Shown piece after piece: positions 25,182 through 32,695 of a stretch of DNA of 64,000 bases (within the stretch, counting starts at the first letter, position 1; the number at the start of each line of letters is the position of its first letter). Source of the stretch: Mucilaginibacter myungsuensis (GTDB lineage: Bacteria; Bacteroidota; Bacteroidia; Sphingobacteriales; Sphingobacteriaceae); contig NZ_JADFFL010000001.1 of assembly GCF_015222005.1 (NCBI RefSeq), forward strand, positions 434,001 through 498,000, written 5' to 3'. The notes under the pieces are model-generated. The model was not told where the DNA came from and ran no database searches. It saw only the letters and a list, made by a program, of their open reading frames with translations. The position numbers and the translations under genes were made by a program.

Positions 25182-26081
25182 TCAACTCCGCGGGTGGAAG
25201 TCCTTGATCGTACTCTTTAAAAATTCCCTGTCCAAGTGGGTATAGATCTCTGTAGTAGTAATACTCTCATGTCCCAATAATTCCTGCACAGCGCGAAGAT
25301 CGGCCCCGCCTTCGATCAAATAGGTAGCGAACGAATGCCTAAAGGTATGCGGGCCAATGGGCTTTTTATAACCAATAGCGTTGGCCAAGCGCTTAATGAT
25401 GGTAAAGATCATCTCACGGGTGAGGTGAGCCCCTCTCCTGTTCAGGAAAACAAAATCCTCCTCCCCTTTTTTGATCGGGCTATGTACGCGTATCTGCTCC
25501 AAGTATATCTCTAAAGCTTTTTTAGCATGACTTCCTATCGGCACTAAACGCTCTTTACTGCCTTTGCCGGTCACTTTAACAAAGTCGATATTGAGATAGA
25601 GGTTCGATATTTTGAGCGTGGTCAATTCAGATACCCGCAATCCGCAACTGAACAGTACCTCGATGATCGCTTTATTGCGTGTCCCTTCGGGTTTAGATAG
25701 GTCTATCGCCGCTATCAATTTTTCTATATCGGGCAGGGTTAGCACATCAGGTAGCTTGCGACTGGTCTTGGGCGCTTCAAGTAGCTCGGTCGGGTTTTTG
25801 GTGATCAGTTCTTCGGTCAGCAGGTATTTGTAGAACGCCTTGATGCCGGAGATGATACGCGCTTGCGAGGTTGGGATCATCCCCAATTCGAATACCCAAA
25901 CTATAAATGCACGCAGTTCGGTCAGCGTTATCTGCAGCGGACCAATTGGTGCGGACAGGGTTTCGGTGTATTGGTATAGCTTCTCTACATCGCGCTCGTA
26001 AGCCATGATGCTATTAGCCGACAAGGAACGCTCCAATTTTAAATACGACTTAAAACCTTTTATTGCCGCCTGCCAATCCAA
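25182..26081 (-). CDS. xerD: Tyrosine recombinase XerD-type
   Basis: 299 residues: SAM-like core-binding domain (1-95) and catalytic domain (110-299). The complete tyrosine recombinase set is visible: Arg149 (CGLRVSEL), Lys173 (GKGSKER), His245 and Arg248 (HTFRHSFATYL), His271 (LGHESITTT) and Tyr280 (IYTH). Length and motifs match chromosomal XerC/XerD, which resolve chromosome dimers at dif with FtsK, rather than phage integrases. No ATG is available at the N-terminus; a TTG at 26081 is the only sensible start, with an in-frame stop 12 bp upstream. The divergent neighbour is aroQ, an arrangement common in Bacteroidota. Confidence 0.92.
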   Translation of the reverse strand: MDWQAAIKGFKSYLKLERSLSANSIMAYERDVEKLYQYTETLSAPIGPLQITLTELRAFIVWVFELGMIPTSQARIISGIKAFYKYLLTEELITKNPTELLEAPKTSRKLPDVLTLPDIEKLIAAIDLSKPEGTRNKAIIEVLFSCGLRVSELTTLKISNLYLNIDFVKVTGKGSKERLVPIGSHAKKALEIYLEQIRVHSPIKKGEEDFVFLNRRGAHLTREMIFTIIKRLANAIGYKKPIGPHTFRHSFATYLIEGGADLRAVQELLGHESITTTEIYTHLDREFLKSTIKDFHPRS

Positions 26082-26110
26082 ATGCTGTTTTATTTATTAA
26101 GTTTGATGCG

Positions 26111-26527
26111 ATGAAGATACAAATTATAAATGGCCCCAACTTAAACCTACTTGGGGTGAGGGAAAAGTCCATTTATGGCGACAGCGATTTTGCGACCTAT
26201 TTCGAGTCGTTAAAAGTACGCTTTCCTGAGCATGAGTTAAGCTATTATCAAAGCAATAAAGAAGGCGAACTGATAGATAAACTGCACGAAGTTGGTTTTG
26301 ATCTTGATGGCATCGTATTGAACGCCGCCGCCTATACACACACCTCAATTGCTATTGCTGATGCTATCGCTGCCATTAAAACGCCGGTAATAGAAGTGCA
26401 TATCTCTAACGTGCACAAGCGCGAAGAGTTTCGCCATAAGTCTATGATCGCTGCTAATTGCAAAGGCGTGATCGCAGGTTTTGGATTAGATTCCTATCGT
26501 TTAGCGATAGAACATTTGATCGGATAA
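26111..26527 (+). CDS. aroQ: Type II 3-dehydroquinate dehydratase
   Basis: 138 residues from the ATG at 26111 (MKIQIINGPNLNLLG). It converts 3-dehydroquinate to 3-dehydroshikimate in the shikimate pathway and works as a dodecamer. Signatures: GPNLNLLGVRE with Arg17, catalytic Tyr22 (IYGD), Asn71 (NAAAYTHTS), His97 in EVHISN and the closing REEFRHKS. The length is typical. An upstream in-frame start at 26063 would overlap xerD and prepend residues foreign to the family. Divergent from xerD with 29 bp between start codons, so the two promoters must overlap. Confidence 0.96.
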   Translation: MKIQIINGPNLNLLGVREKSIYGDSDFATYFESLKVRFPEHELSYYQSNKEGELIDKLHEVGFDLDGIVLNAAAYTHTSIAIADAIAAIKTPVIEVHISNVHKREEFRHKSMIAANCKGVIAGFGLDSYRLAIEHLIG

Positions 26528-26556
26528 ATATAGGTCATCGATAAAAGACCAATAAA

Positions 26557-26595
26557 AAAAGCTGCTATAAGTGATGATCACTTATAGCGGCTTTT
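26557..26595. terminator. Bidirectional terminator hairpin
   Basis: 14-bp stem with one G-T pair (26561-26574 with 26578-26591), 3-nt loop, A-run on the left and T-run on the right; shared by aroQ and the convergent TlpA-type gene. Confidence 0.87.
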
Positions 26596-26607
26596 CTGTT
26601 TCAGCAA

Positions 26608-28917
26608 CTACATCGCGCTGAAACTCTTGATCACCCCTCTCCAATCTTTACCAAAATCAACCTTGATCATTTTCCCTTCAGGTGATATGATGATCTTTGA
26701 CGGGTATCCGCTGATCTTATAGTTGCCTTGTACCTTACCGTCGGACATGGCTACCGGCAGGCTGTATTTATTCTCTTCTAAAAAATCTTTTACTTTTTTG
26801 TCGGTATCATAGCAAGATATGCTCAGGAAATCCACGTTAGGATATTTTCCTTCAGCAACCTCGGTACTGAATTTGTTTACCACGGGCAATTCCTCGCGGC
26901 ATGGGCCGCACCAGGTTCCCCAAAAATCAAGCACCAGCCATTTGCCTTTATGATCGGCAAGGGCGTACGGTTTGCCGTCCCAACCCTTCATAGCAAAGTC
27001 AGGCGCAATGGCCCATTGGGTCATGATCTTGTCGGTGAAGAACTTTTTAAAATCCCTGTCCGGAAACTTTTGGGTATACAATTTCTTTGTTTCCTCAATG
27101 TTCTCGGGCATGGCATTTACATGCTCGGCAAACATCGCCAGGGCTTCATCCTCATTGCCAGACTTCAATAATTTCTCGATGAACAATTCGCGATAGCTTT
27201 CTTTGGTCTTCAGAAAAACCCTGTCATAAAAACTGGTGTAAGCCTTCTCTTTTGGTGAACGCGGCGAATACTTGGCAGCAATGGCTAAGGACTTAACCGC
27301 ACTGGCATCACCCGCTTTCTCCTGGGCCAAATACTTTAAGTAATATGCACCCGCCAACATATTTTGATCGGCATAGCGGCGGGTGTTGGTGGTGTCGTCG
27401 GCATAGCGTTGTAAGCGGGCTATCGTGTTGGCGAGATAGGCGTTAGATTTAGCGGTATCCGTTGTTTTTGCAAGCAATTGGTAAACCAACAAAGCGTACC
27501 GGCTACCATTACCTGCAAGTATCTCTTTGTCGGTCATCTTGGCAAACTCGTCGGCGGTCCTACTTAACAGAGCAGCGTCGTTACTTTGCTTTTTAGCCGT
27601 AGCCCATAACGATAATGGTCGGATCACTTCAGTATATTTTGGATCTTTGGTCGCCATACCTAAACGTAATAGCTCGTAATGGTCTTTTTTGCGTCGGTCA
27701 TAAGCTACGCGGTCGTCGATATCTTCAGCATCCCAGTCGGTAAAACCTTGCGAAAAAGAATGATCCACCCAACTTTCAAAAGCTTCGGTCTTAGAAGCAT
27801 GTAAAGTAGTTTGATAGGCATATTGCGGCCCTTTTTTTTCTAAAGCGCTACTTAATTTATTGTGCAGATGTATCCTGTCGCCTTCTATGAACTTATCCGG
27901 CGTATTTACCAGCAGGCTATCATAAACTTTATAACCGTGATTGCCCCTGATGCTTTGGACAGCCGACAGCACGGCCTTTACGTAATACGGATCATTAGCC
28001 AAACGCTGATCCATATTTTTGGCCATTTTATAAATCTTGGCAGAATCAGGTGCGGTGCCTTTCTTTAATGAATTACTCCACGAACTCATCCTGACCGCCA
28101 TATTCATCCAGGCGGTATCGATCGGCCTACGTACTTTCGGCGCGCTAAGGGTTTGCGTGTTTTCCACCTGTATATCCATCACGTTACCTTTTACATTAGC
28201 TTCGGGGCCTACTTTGTATTTGGTGTCTTGCTTTTTAAGGGCGCTTTGCACCAGGCCGGTCTTTGCGTCAAGCACATAACGTTTAACAAATTTGGTGCTA
28301 TCATTCTTTATGGTCGACTGCATGGTGACCGTATTAGCCGTGGTACTGATCTGCTTGAAAGGTGCATCAGTCGTTTTCGCTTCCGGACCTCGCTTTGGCG
28401 TAGCGGTCTTTGCATCCGACGAGCCGGTATAGAACATATCAGCTATCGTTTGCCTTAGGCCACTTTCCTGGTTGGCCAATTGTTGTTTAGTGATATCATC
28501 TTCCACATCCCAAGCCTTTAATCCGGCTTGTAAAGCTTCCTTAGCGCCGGTGATGCTAACCACCTCGCCTTTCGGGCTCATTGTCACGGTAAACGGTTTG
28601 TTCAGCATAGCTAAGGGACCAATAACGGCAGTGGTATAAAATCCGGTATTCTTGATAGAGTCAGTATTTAACAGGGTTTTCTTAGCATAAAAGTCGTAGA
28701 TGCTTATGTTCACTAATTTCGCTTCAAGGATATTGTTTCCGGCTTTGTCTTTCCCTAAAGACTTAAAGGCGTAGGTGAATTTTTGGTCGTCTTTAAAGGT
28801 GCCACCTTGCTTGTTGTGCGTGGCTATTTCAAAAGTATGTCCGTTAGGGATATTCAGCTTTTGAGCTTTAGCGGCAAAAGGCAGGCAAAATAGTGTCAGG
28901 TAAATATAAGGTTTCAT
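26608..28917 (-). CDS. Exported TlpA-family thiol-disulfide oxidoreductase, long form
   Basis: 769 residues from the ATG at 28917 (MKPYIYL), which gives a clean signal peptide ending near AKAQ. A long N-terminal region (about 20-640) of beta-rich and then helical character has no domain I can name; the C-terminus (about 640-769) is a thioredoxin domain of the TlpA/ResA type with WCGPC (Cys670, Cys673) and cis-Pro739 (GYPSK). It should reduce or isomerise disulfides in the periplasm; long N-terminal partners of this kind are frequent in Bacteroidota but uncharacterised. Divergent from the mechanosensitive channel gene, with an 18-bp perfect palindrome in the shared spacer. Confidence 0.85.
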   Translation of the reverse strand: MKPYIYLTLFCLPFAAKAQKLNIPNGHTFEIATHNKQGGTFKDDQKFTYAFKSLGKDKAGNNILEAKLVNISIYDFYAKKTLLNTDSIKNTGFYTTAVIGPLAMLNKPFTVTMSPKGEVVSITGAKEALQAGLKAWDVEDDITKQQLANQESGLRQTIADMFYTGSSDAKTATPKRGPEAKTTDAPFKQISTTANTVTMQSTIKNDSTKFVKRYVLDAKTGLVQSALKKQDTKYKVGPEANVKGNVMDIQVENTQTLSAPKVRRPIDTAWMNMAVRMSSWSNSLKKGTAPDSAKIYKMAKNMDQRLANDPYYVKAVLSAVQSIRGNHGYKVYDSLLVNTPDKFIEGDRIHLHNKLSSALEKKGPQYAYQTTLHASKTEAFESWVDHSFSQGFTDWDAEDIDDRVAYDRRKKDHYELLRLGMATKDPKYTEVIRPLSLWATAKKQSNDAALLSRTADEFAKMTDKEILAGNGSRYALLVYQLLAKTTDTAKSNAYLANTIARLQRYADDTTNTRRYADQNMLAGAYYLKYLAQEKAGDASAVKSLAIAAKYSPRSPKEKAYTSFYDRVFLKTKESYRELFIEKLLKSGNEDEALAMFAEHVNAMPENIEETKKLYTQKFPDRDFKKFFTDKIMTQWAIAPDFAMKGWDGKPYALADHKGKWLVLDFWGTWCGPCREELPVVNKFSTEVAEGKYPNVDFLSISCYDTDKKVKDFLEENKYSLPVAMSDGKVQGNYKISGYPSKIIISPEGKMIKVDFGKDWRGVIKSFSAM

Positions 28918-28967
28918 TGTGCGGTTTATTATTAAGATAAACATCGGTAAAAATTGTTACAGCAGGC

Positions 28968-28985
28968 ATGTTTGTTAACAAACAT
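28968..28985. promoter_or_regulatory. 18-bp perfect palindrome, operator candidate
   Basis: ATGTTTGTTAACAAACAT is fully self-complementary. It lies in the 153-bp spacer between divergent start codons (28917 and 29071), 51 bp from one and 86 bp from the other, where a dimeric regulator could control both genes. It has no loop, so it is not a terminator. Confidence 0.5.
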
Positions 28986-29070
28986 TAACATAATTGATGA
29001 GGCGTTATAGTTAAAGAAATAGATTTTTTAAAACGATCTGCTATGTTTTCACGTTAAGCGGTTGACTATC

Positions 29071-31566
29071 ATGATAAAGCTGCGCAGACCGATCTTTTAC
29101 CTATTCCTCACGGCATTTTCGCTCATTACTTTTCATTATGATGCTAATGCGCAGGTCCGGTCAAAAAAAGCGACTTCGGTACGTGATTCATTACGAAAAA
29201 GTATCCTTAAGCGGGATTCTTTAATGCGTACACTAAAGCGTTCGGATACTTCGGTAAATAGTTTTTTACAAAAGGTAGAGTATTACAATACCAATTTTAG
29301 TAGGATAAAGAACGGGCTTACACGCGGCATAGATACCGCCGAGATAAGCCAGCTGCTCCCCCGCTTTGAGAAAAGACTGGTCACCATCAAGAAACTGATC
29401 GATAACGATAACTCCAGTAATTTACGTTACCTCTACACCATTCGCGATCTGCTTACCCGCAGCGATGATCAGCTGGACGAATGGCAGGACAAACTTTCGG
29501 AGATGAGCGCCAAGCTTATCCAATCCGAAAAAGAGTTACAGTTGATGCACAAAGATTCGTTGTTATCCGGTATACCTGCCGATAGTACATTATTGATCAC
29601 ACTACTGGCTCAAAAAGCTGCTATTGAGAGAAAATGGGAACAGTTAGATATACTGAACAAAAAATTGCTGATCAGAATTGGCTTACTGCAAAATAGGGTA
29701 GCCGTAGTTTATATCACCATACTGGACCATAAAGACCAGGTCAACACCAACATCCATAATTTTGGTATCAGGGCATTATCCCGCGAGGTTAGCTACATCT
29801 GGAACATGGGACCGGCACCGGGCATCACTTTCGCATCTGCAATGAATGCATCCATAGCAATGAACACCAAATTGCTCAACTTTATGGTTAACCGGGATAC
29901 CCTGATACACCTTTGCAGCGTATTGTTGTTCGTTATCTTCTTTATCTGGATATATTTTAATCGCCGAAAGGTGATGTTGGTGCGGGGCTCCCCACGCGAA
30001 ATATTGGCTCAGACAACCTATGCATCGCGTTATCCCCTTATGGCATCATTGCTGATAGCAACTGTTATCGCTCCGAATTTTTATGATCATCCGCCGGTGG
30101 TCTTTTTGGAGAGTATTTTTCTGGTAATGATGATGGCTACCCTTTTTCTGGTGAAAAAGACAGATCGTACGAGCATATTCAGTTTTTTGCACCCATTGTT
30201 TTGGATCACGGTGGCATTCAGTATAAGTAATTTATTTATACAAGTATCTAATACTGATAGGCTGGGTATTTTACTATTGTCCATTGGAGCTGTTTTAGTA
30301 GCGTTACGTTTTTTAAACATCGTAAAACAAACACCCGAGCAATACTTGCCATACACGCGCAATATCCTGCGAATTTTTATCGGCTTGCAGATAGCATCCA
30401 TTATCTGTAACATTTTAGGCCGGTTCAGTCTGGCTAAGATCATCGGGATCGTATCGGTATACAATCTTTGGTTGGCCCTGGGGCTTTATTTGATGGTACA
30501 GATAATTATGGAAAGCCTTTTTCTGCAACTAGAGGCCAACAAAAAAAATAACGGCATCAGTTCGTATCTCGATTTTAAAATTCTACAAAAAAAACTGCGC
30601 AGTATCCTCAACCTCATTGCCGTGGTGCTTTGGGTGATCATGCTTACGCAAAATTTAAGCATCGAGGATCTGGCATTCGATTATATCAAAGATGTGCTTA
30701 ATCGCTCGCACCAGATCGGGGGAACCGCGCTCACTATCGGAAGTATCATCATGTTCATTGCTGTACTTTGGCTGTCGTCGATAATAGCTAAAGTGATAAC
30801 CTACCTCTACGATTTTGCCGGGCAACATCGCGAGGAAGGGGTATCTAAACGCAAAGCCCGTACATCTATGCTGCTTATTAAGATCGGTATATTTACCGCC
30901 GGTTTTGTGATCGCGGTTGCAGCATCTGGTGTGCCTATGGATAAGGTGACCATTATTATAAGTGCCCTTGGTGTGGGTATCGGTTTTGGTTTGCAGAACA
31001 TCGTAAATAATTTGGTTTCGGGCTTGATACTCGCTTTTGAGAAACCGGTACAAGTAGGCGACCTCATCGAAGTGGATAAGCAGTCAGGCCGCATAACCGA
31101 TATTGGGATAAGATCCAGCCGCATTGCCACCAGCGACGGCGCCGAAGTGATCATTCCTAACGGCGACCTCATATCCCGCCATGTTACTAACTGGACGCTT
31201 AGCAACGATAACCGCCGGGTAGAACTGATCATTGGTGTAGCCTATGGGTCGGACATTGCGAAAGTGAAGGAAATACTGACGGGATTGATCAGCAACCGCG
31301 ATGATATCATGAAAGATCCGCCACCGCTGGTTTTTGTCCATAACCTTAACGAGAACTCGGTCGACTTTAGGATGCTGTTCTGGGCATCCGACATTGGTTT
31401 TTGGCTGCAATTAAAAAGCAGTGTACTTACCGATATTTATAATTCGCTTCACGAGGCCGGCATTGACATACCTTTCCCCCAGAAAGAGGTTTACTTACAT
31501 CTCGCAGATAACGAACGGTTGAAAGTAGTGCAAGCCAAACCAACAGAAAAACCATCCGAAACTTAG
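29071..31566 (+). CDS. MscS-family mechanosensitive ion channel, large form
   Basis: 831 residues from the ATG at 29071; a TTG three codons earlier is less likely. Signal peptide or first helix (about 1-28), a periplasmic helical/coiled-coil region (about 35-285), then about ten membrane helices and the C-terminal MscS core. The pore helix and beta-domain signature reads ALGVGIGFGLQNIVNNLVSG followed by EKPVQVGDLIEV and IIPNGDLIS. Architecture resembles E. coli MscK/YbiO-type large channels that release solutes during hypo-osmotic shock. The downstream lipoprotein gene begins 50 bp later on the same strand. Confidence 0.9.
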   Translation: MIKLRRPIFYLFLTAFSLITFHYDANAQVRSKKATSVRDSLRKSILKRDSLMRTLKRSDTSVNSFLQKVEYYNTNFSRIKNGLTRGIDTAEISQLLPRFEKRLVTIKKLIDNDNSSNLRYLYTIRDLLTRSDDQLDEWQDKLSEMSAKLIQSEKELQLMHKDSLLSGIPADSTLLITLLAQKAAIERKWEQLDILNKKLLIRIGLLQNRVAVVYITILDHKDQVNTNIHNFGIRALSREVSYIWNMGPAPGITFASAMNASIAMNTKLLNFMVNRDTLIHLCSVLLFVIFFIWIYFNRRKVMLVRGSPREILAQTTYASRYPLMASLLIATVIAPNFYDHPPVVFLESIFLVMMMATLFLVKKTDRTSIFSFLHPLFWITVAFSISNLFIQVSNTDRLGILLLSIGAVLVALRFLNIVKQTPEQYLPYTRNILRIFIGLQIASIICNILGRFSLAKIIGIVSVYNLWLALGLYLMVQIIMESLFLQLEANKKNNGISSYLDFKILQKKLRSILNLIAVVLWVIMLTQNLSIEDLAFDYIKDVLNRSHQIGGTALTIGSIIMFIAVLWLSSIIAKVITYLYDFAGQHREEGVSKRKARTSMLLIKIGIFTAGFVIAVAASGVPMDKVTIIISALGVGIGFGLQNIVNNLVSGLILAFEKPVQVGDLIEVDKQSGRITDIGIRSSRIATSDGAEVIIPNGDLISRHVTNWTLSNDNRRVELIIGVAYGSDIAKVKEILTGLISNRDDIMKDPPPLVFVHNLNENSVDFRMLFWASDIGFWLQLKSSVLTDIYNSLHEAGIDIPFPQKEVYLHLADNERLKVVQAKPTEKPSET

Positions 31567-31616
31567 AAACAGGAATTAAAAAAATGGGCGGTGTTTGCTA
31601 TCTTCGGCCCAACACC

Positions 31617-32570
31617 ATGAATTTTCAGCTGAATAGATATACATCCGTCATTTTACTGCTCACCTGCTTGCTGTTGGCCGCTTGCGACCAGCCAAAACCA
31701 CCGCAGGAGCCGGTAGAAAAAAAGAAACCACAAGCATCACTTAAAAAGTATCAGAACATCCGCTACACCGAAGTTAGGCGATACTTCAATACCGGTTACT
31801 CGCTTACCGAGAAAGGCTATATGCTGGAACCCAACTGGCGACTATCTTTCGTGTCCGAAGATTCAGCCAATATCTATAACCCAAGGCGAAAGATGTTCGT
31901 GAATACCCCGCTTATTCATGATCATGATTCGGTCTTTAATATCGCCTGGGCTTATCTACGCTTAAAATATGCCAGTAAGGATAGCATAATTTTTCAGGTA
32001 TTACGTACTGAGGGTAAGGTGGTACATAACGAAACATCTAATGTTTATATGATGCTTTACGCTGATGACTATATCCGGAATGTGTTGCATAAGGATCCGT
32101 TAAGCATGCAAGTGGCTACCCCGCGTGATTCGGCATTGGTGCGCAGGCTTACCGCCGAAGCAAGTAAAGATCCGTCGAAGGCGTTTGCCGCACGAAAGAT
32201 GGTCAGCATTACCAGCAGATCGCCTATGGTGAAGGTGAAGCGCGTGTTAAACGATGACAGATCGACCGAAGAGAAGATGGTGAACGATTCGCCGCCGATA
32301 GATTATCTATCGCCGGAGTATGAGATAACGGTCAACAAAGCTTACGCTGATTTTTCTTATTACTTTACCATTTATGTGGATGCGAACGGAAAGATGATCT
32401 ACGCCAAGTATATGGTACCGTTAGATCCGCCTTTCTCTGAAGATTATCCTTACATCATTAAAAAATTGATGGAAGGCTATATGAAGGCCTATCTTAACAT
32501 TACGCCGGGCAGCACTTACGGCATTGCGCATACCAGCGAGGTGATCATCAGGTTATCGGGCAAAAAGTAG
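31617..32570 (+). CDS. Hypothetical lipoprotein
   Basis: 317 residues from the ATG at 31617 (MNFQLNRYTS). Lipobox LLLAAC gives a lipidated Cys near residue 22, then a Pro/Lys-rich linker (PKPPQEPVEKKKP). The rest is a soluble domain I do not recognise; YTEVRRYFNTGYSLTEKGYMLEPNWRLSFVSED and a late beta-rich section are its most distinctive parts. Residues upstream of the chosen ATG in the same frame lack signal character. It follows the MscS gene on the same strand and may be co-transcribed with it. It is probably anchored in the inner or outer membrane facing the periplasm. Confidence 0.7.
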   Translation: MNFQLNRYTSVILLLTCLLLAACDQPKPPQEPVEKKKPQASLKKYQNIRYTEVRRYFNTGYSLTEKGYMLEPNWRLSFVSEDSANIYNPRRKMFVNTPLIHDHDSVFNIAWAYLRLKYASKDSIIFQVLRTEGKVVHNETSNVYMMLYADDYIRNVLHKDPLSMQVATPRDSALVRRLTAEASKDPSKAFAARKMVSITSRSPMVKVKRVLNDDRSTEEKMVNDSPPIDYLSPEYEITVNKAYADFSYYFTIYVDANGKMIYAKYMVPLDPPFSEDYPYIIKKLMEGYMKAYLNITPGSTYGIAHTSEVIIRLSGKK

Positions 32571-32695
32571 TATTAACCATATAAGGCCTACCCTTTAGGG
32601 ATTTTTGTAAAAATTTGTTAAATAAACCCGCTTAATTTACGTTGTAGAACATATAACGCTATATTGAGCGACCCATATTCTGTTTTTATTGACCG

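Noticed and set aside
25182..26081. Tyrosine recombinase as a sign of an integrated element
   Set aside because: Sequence and length fit the housekeeping XerD; no attachment-site repeats, phage or plasmid genes lie around it, and the neighbour is aroQ.
26608..28917. Long TlpA-type gene as a fusion or frameshift artefact
   Set aside because: One continuous frame with a signal peptide and a C-terminal thioredoxin domain; long N-terminal extensions are normal for this group in Bacteroidota.
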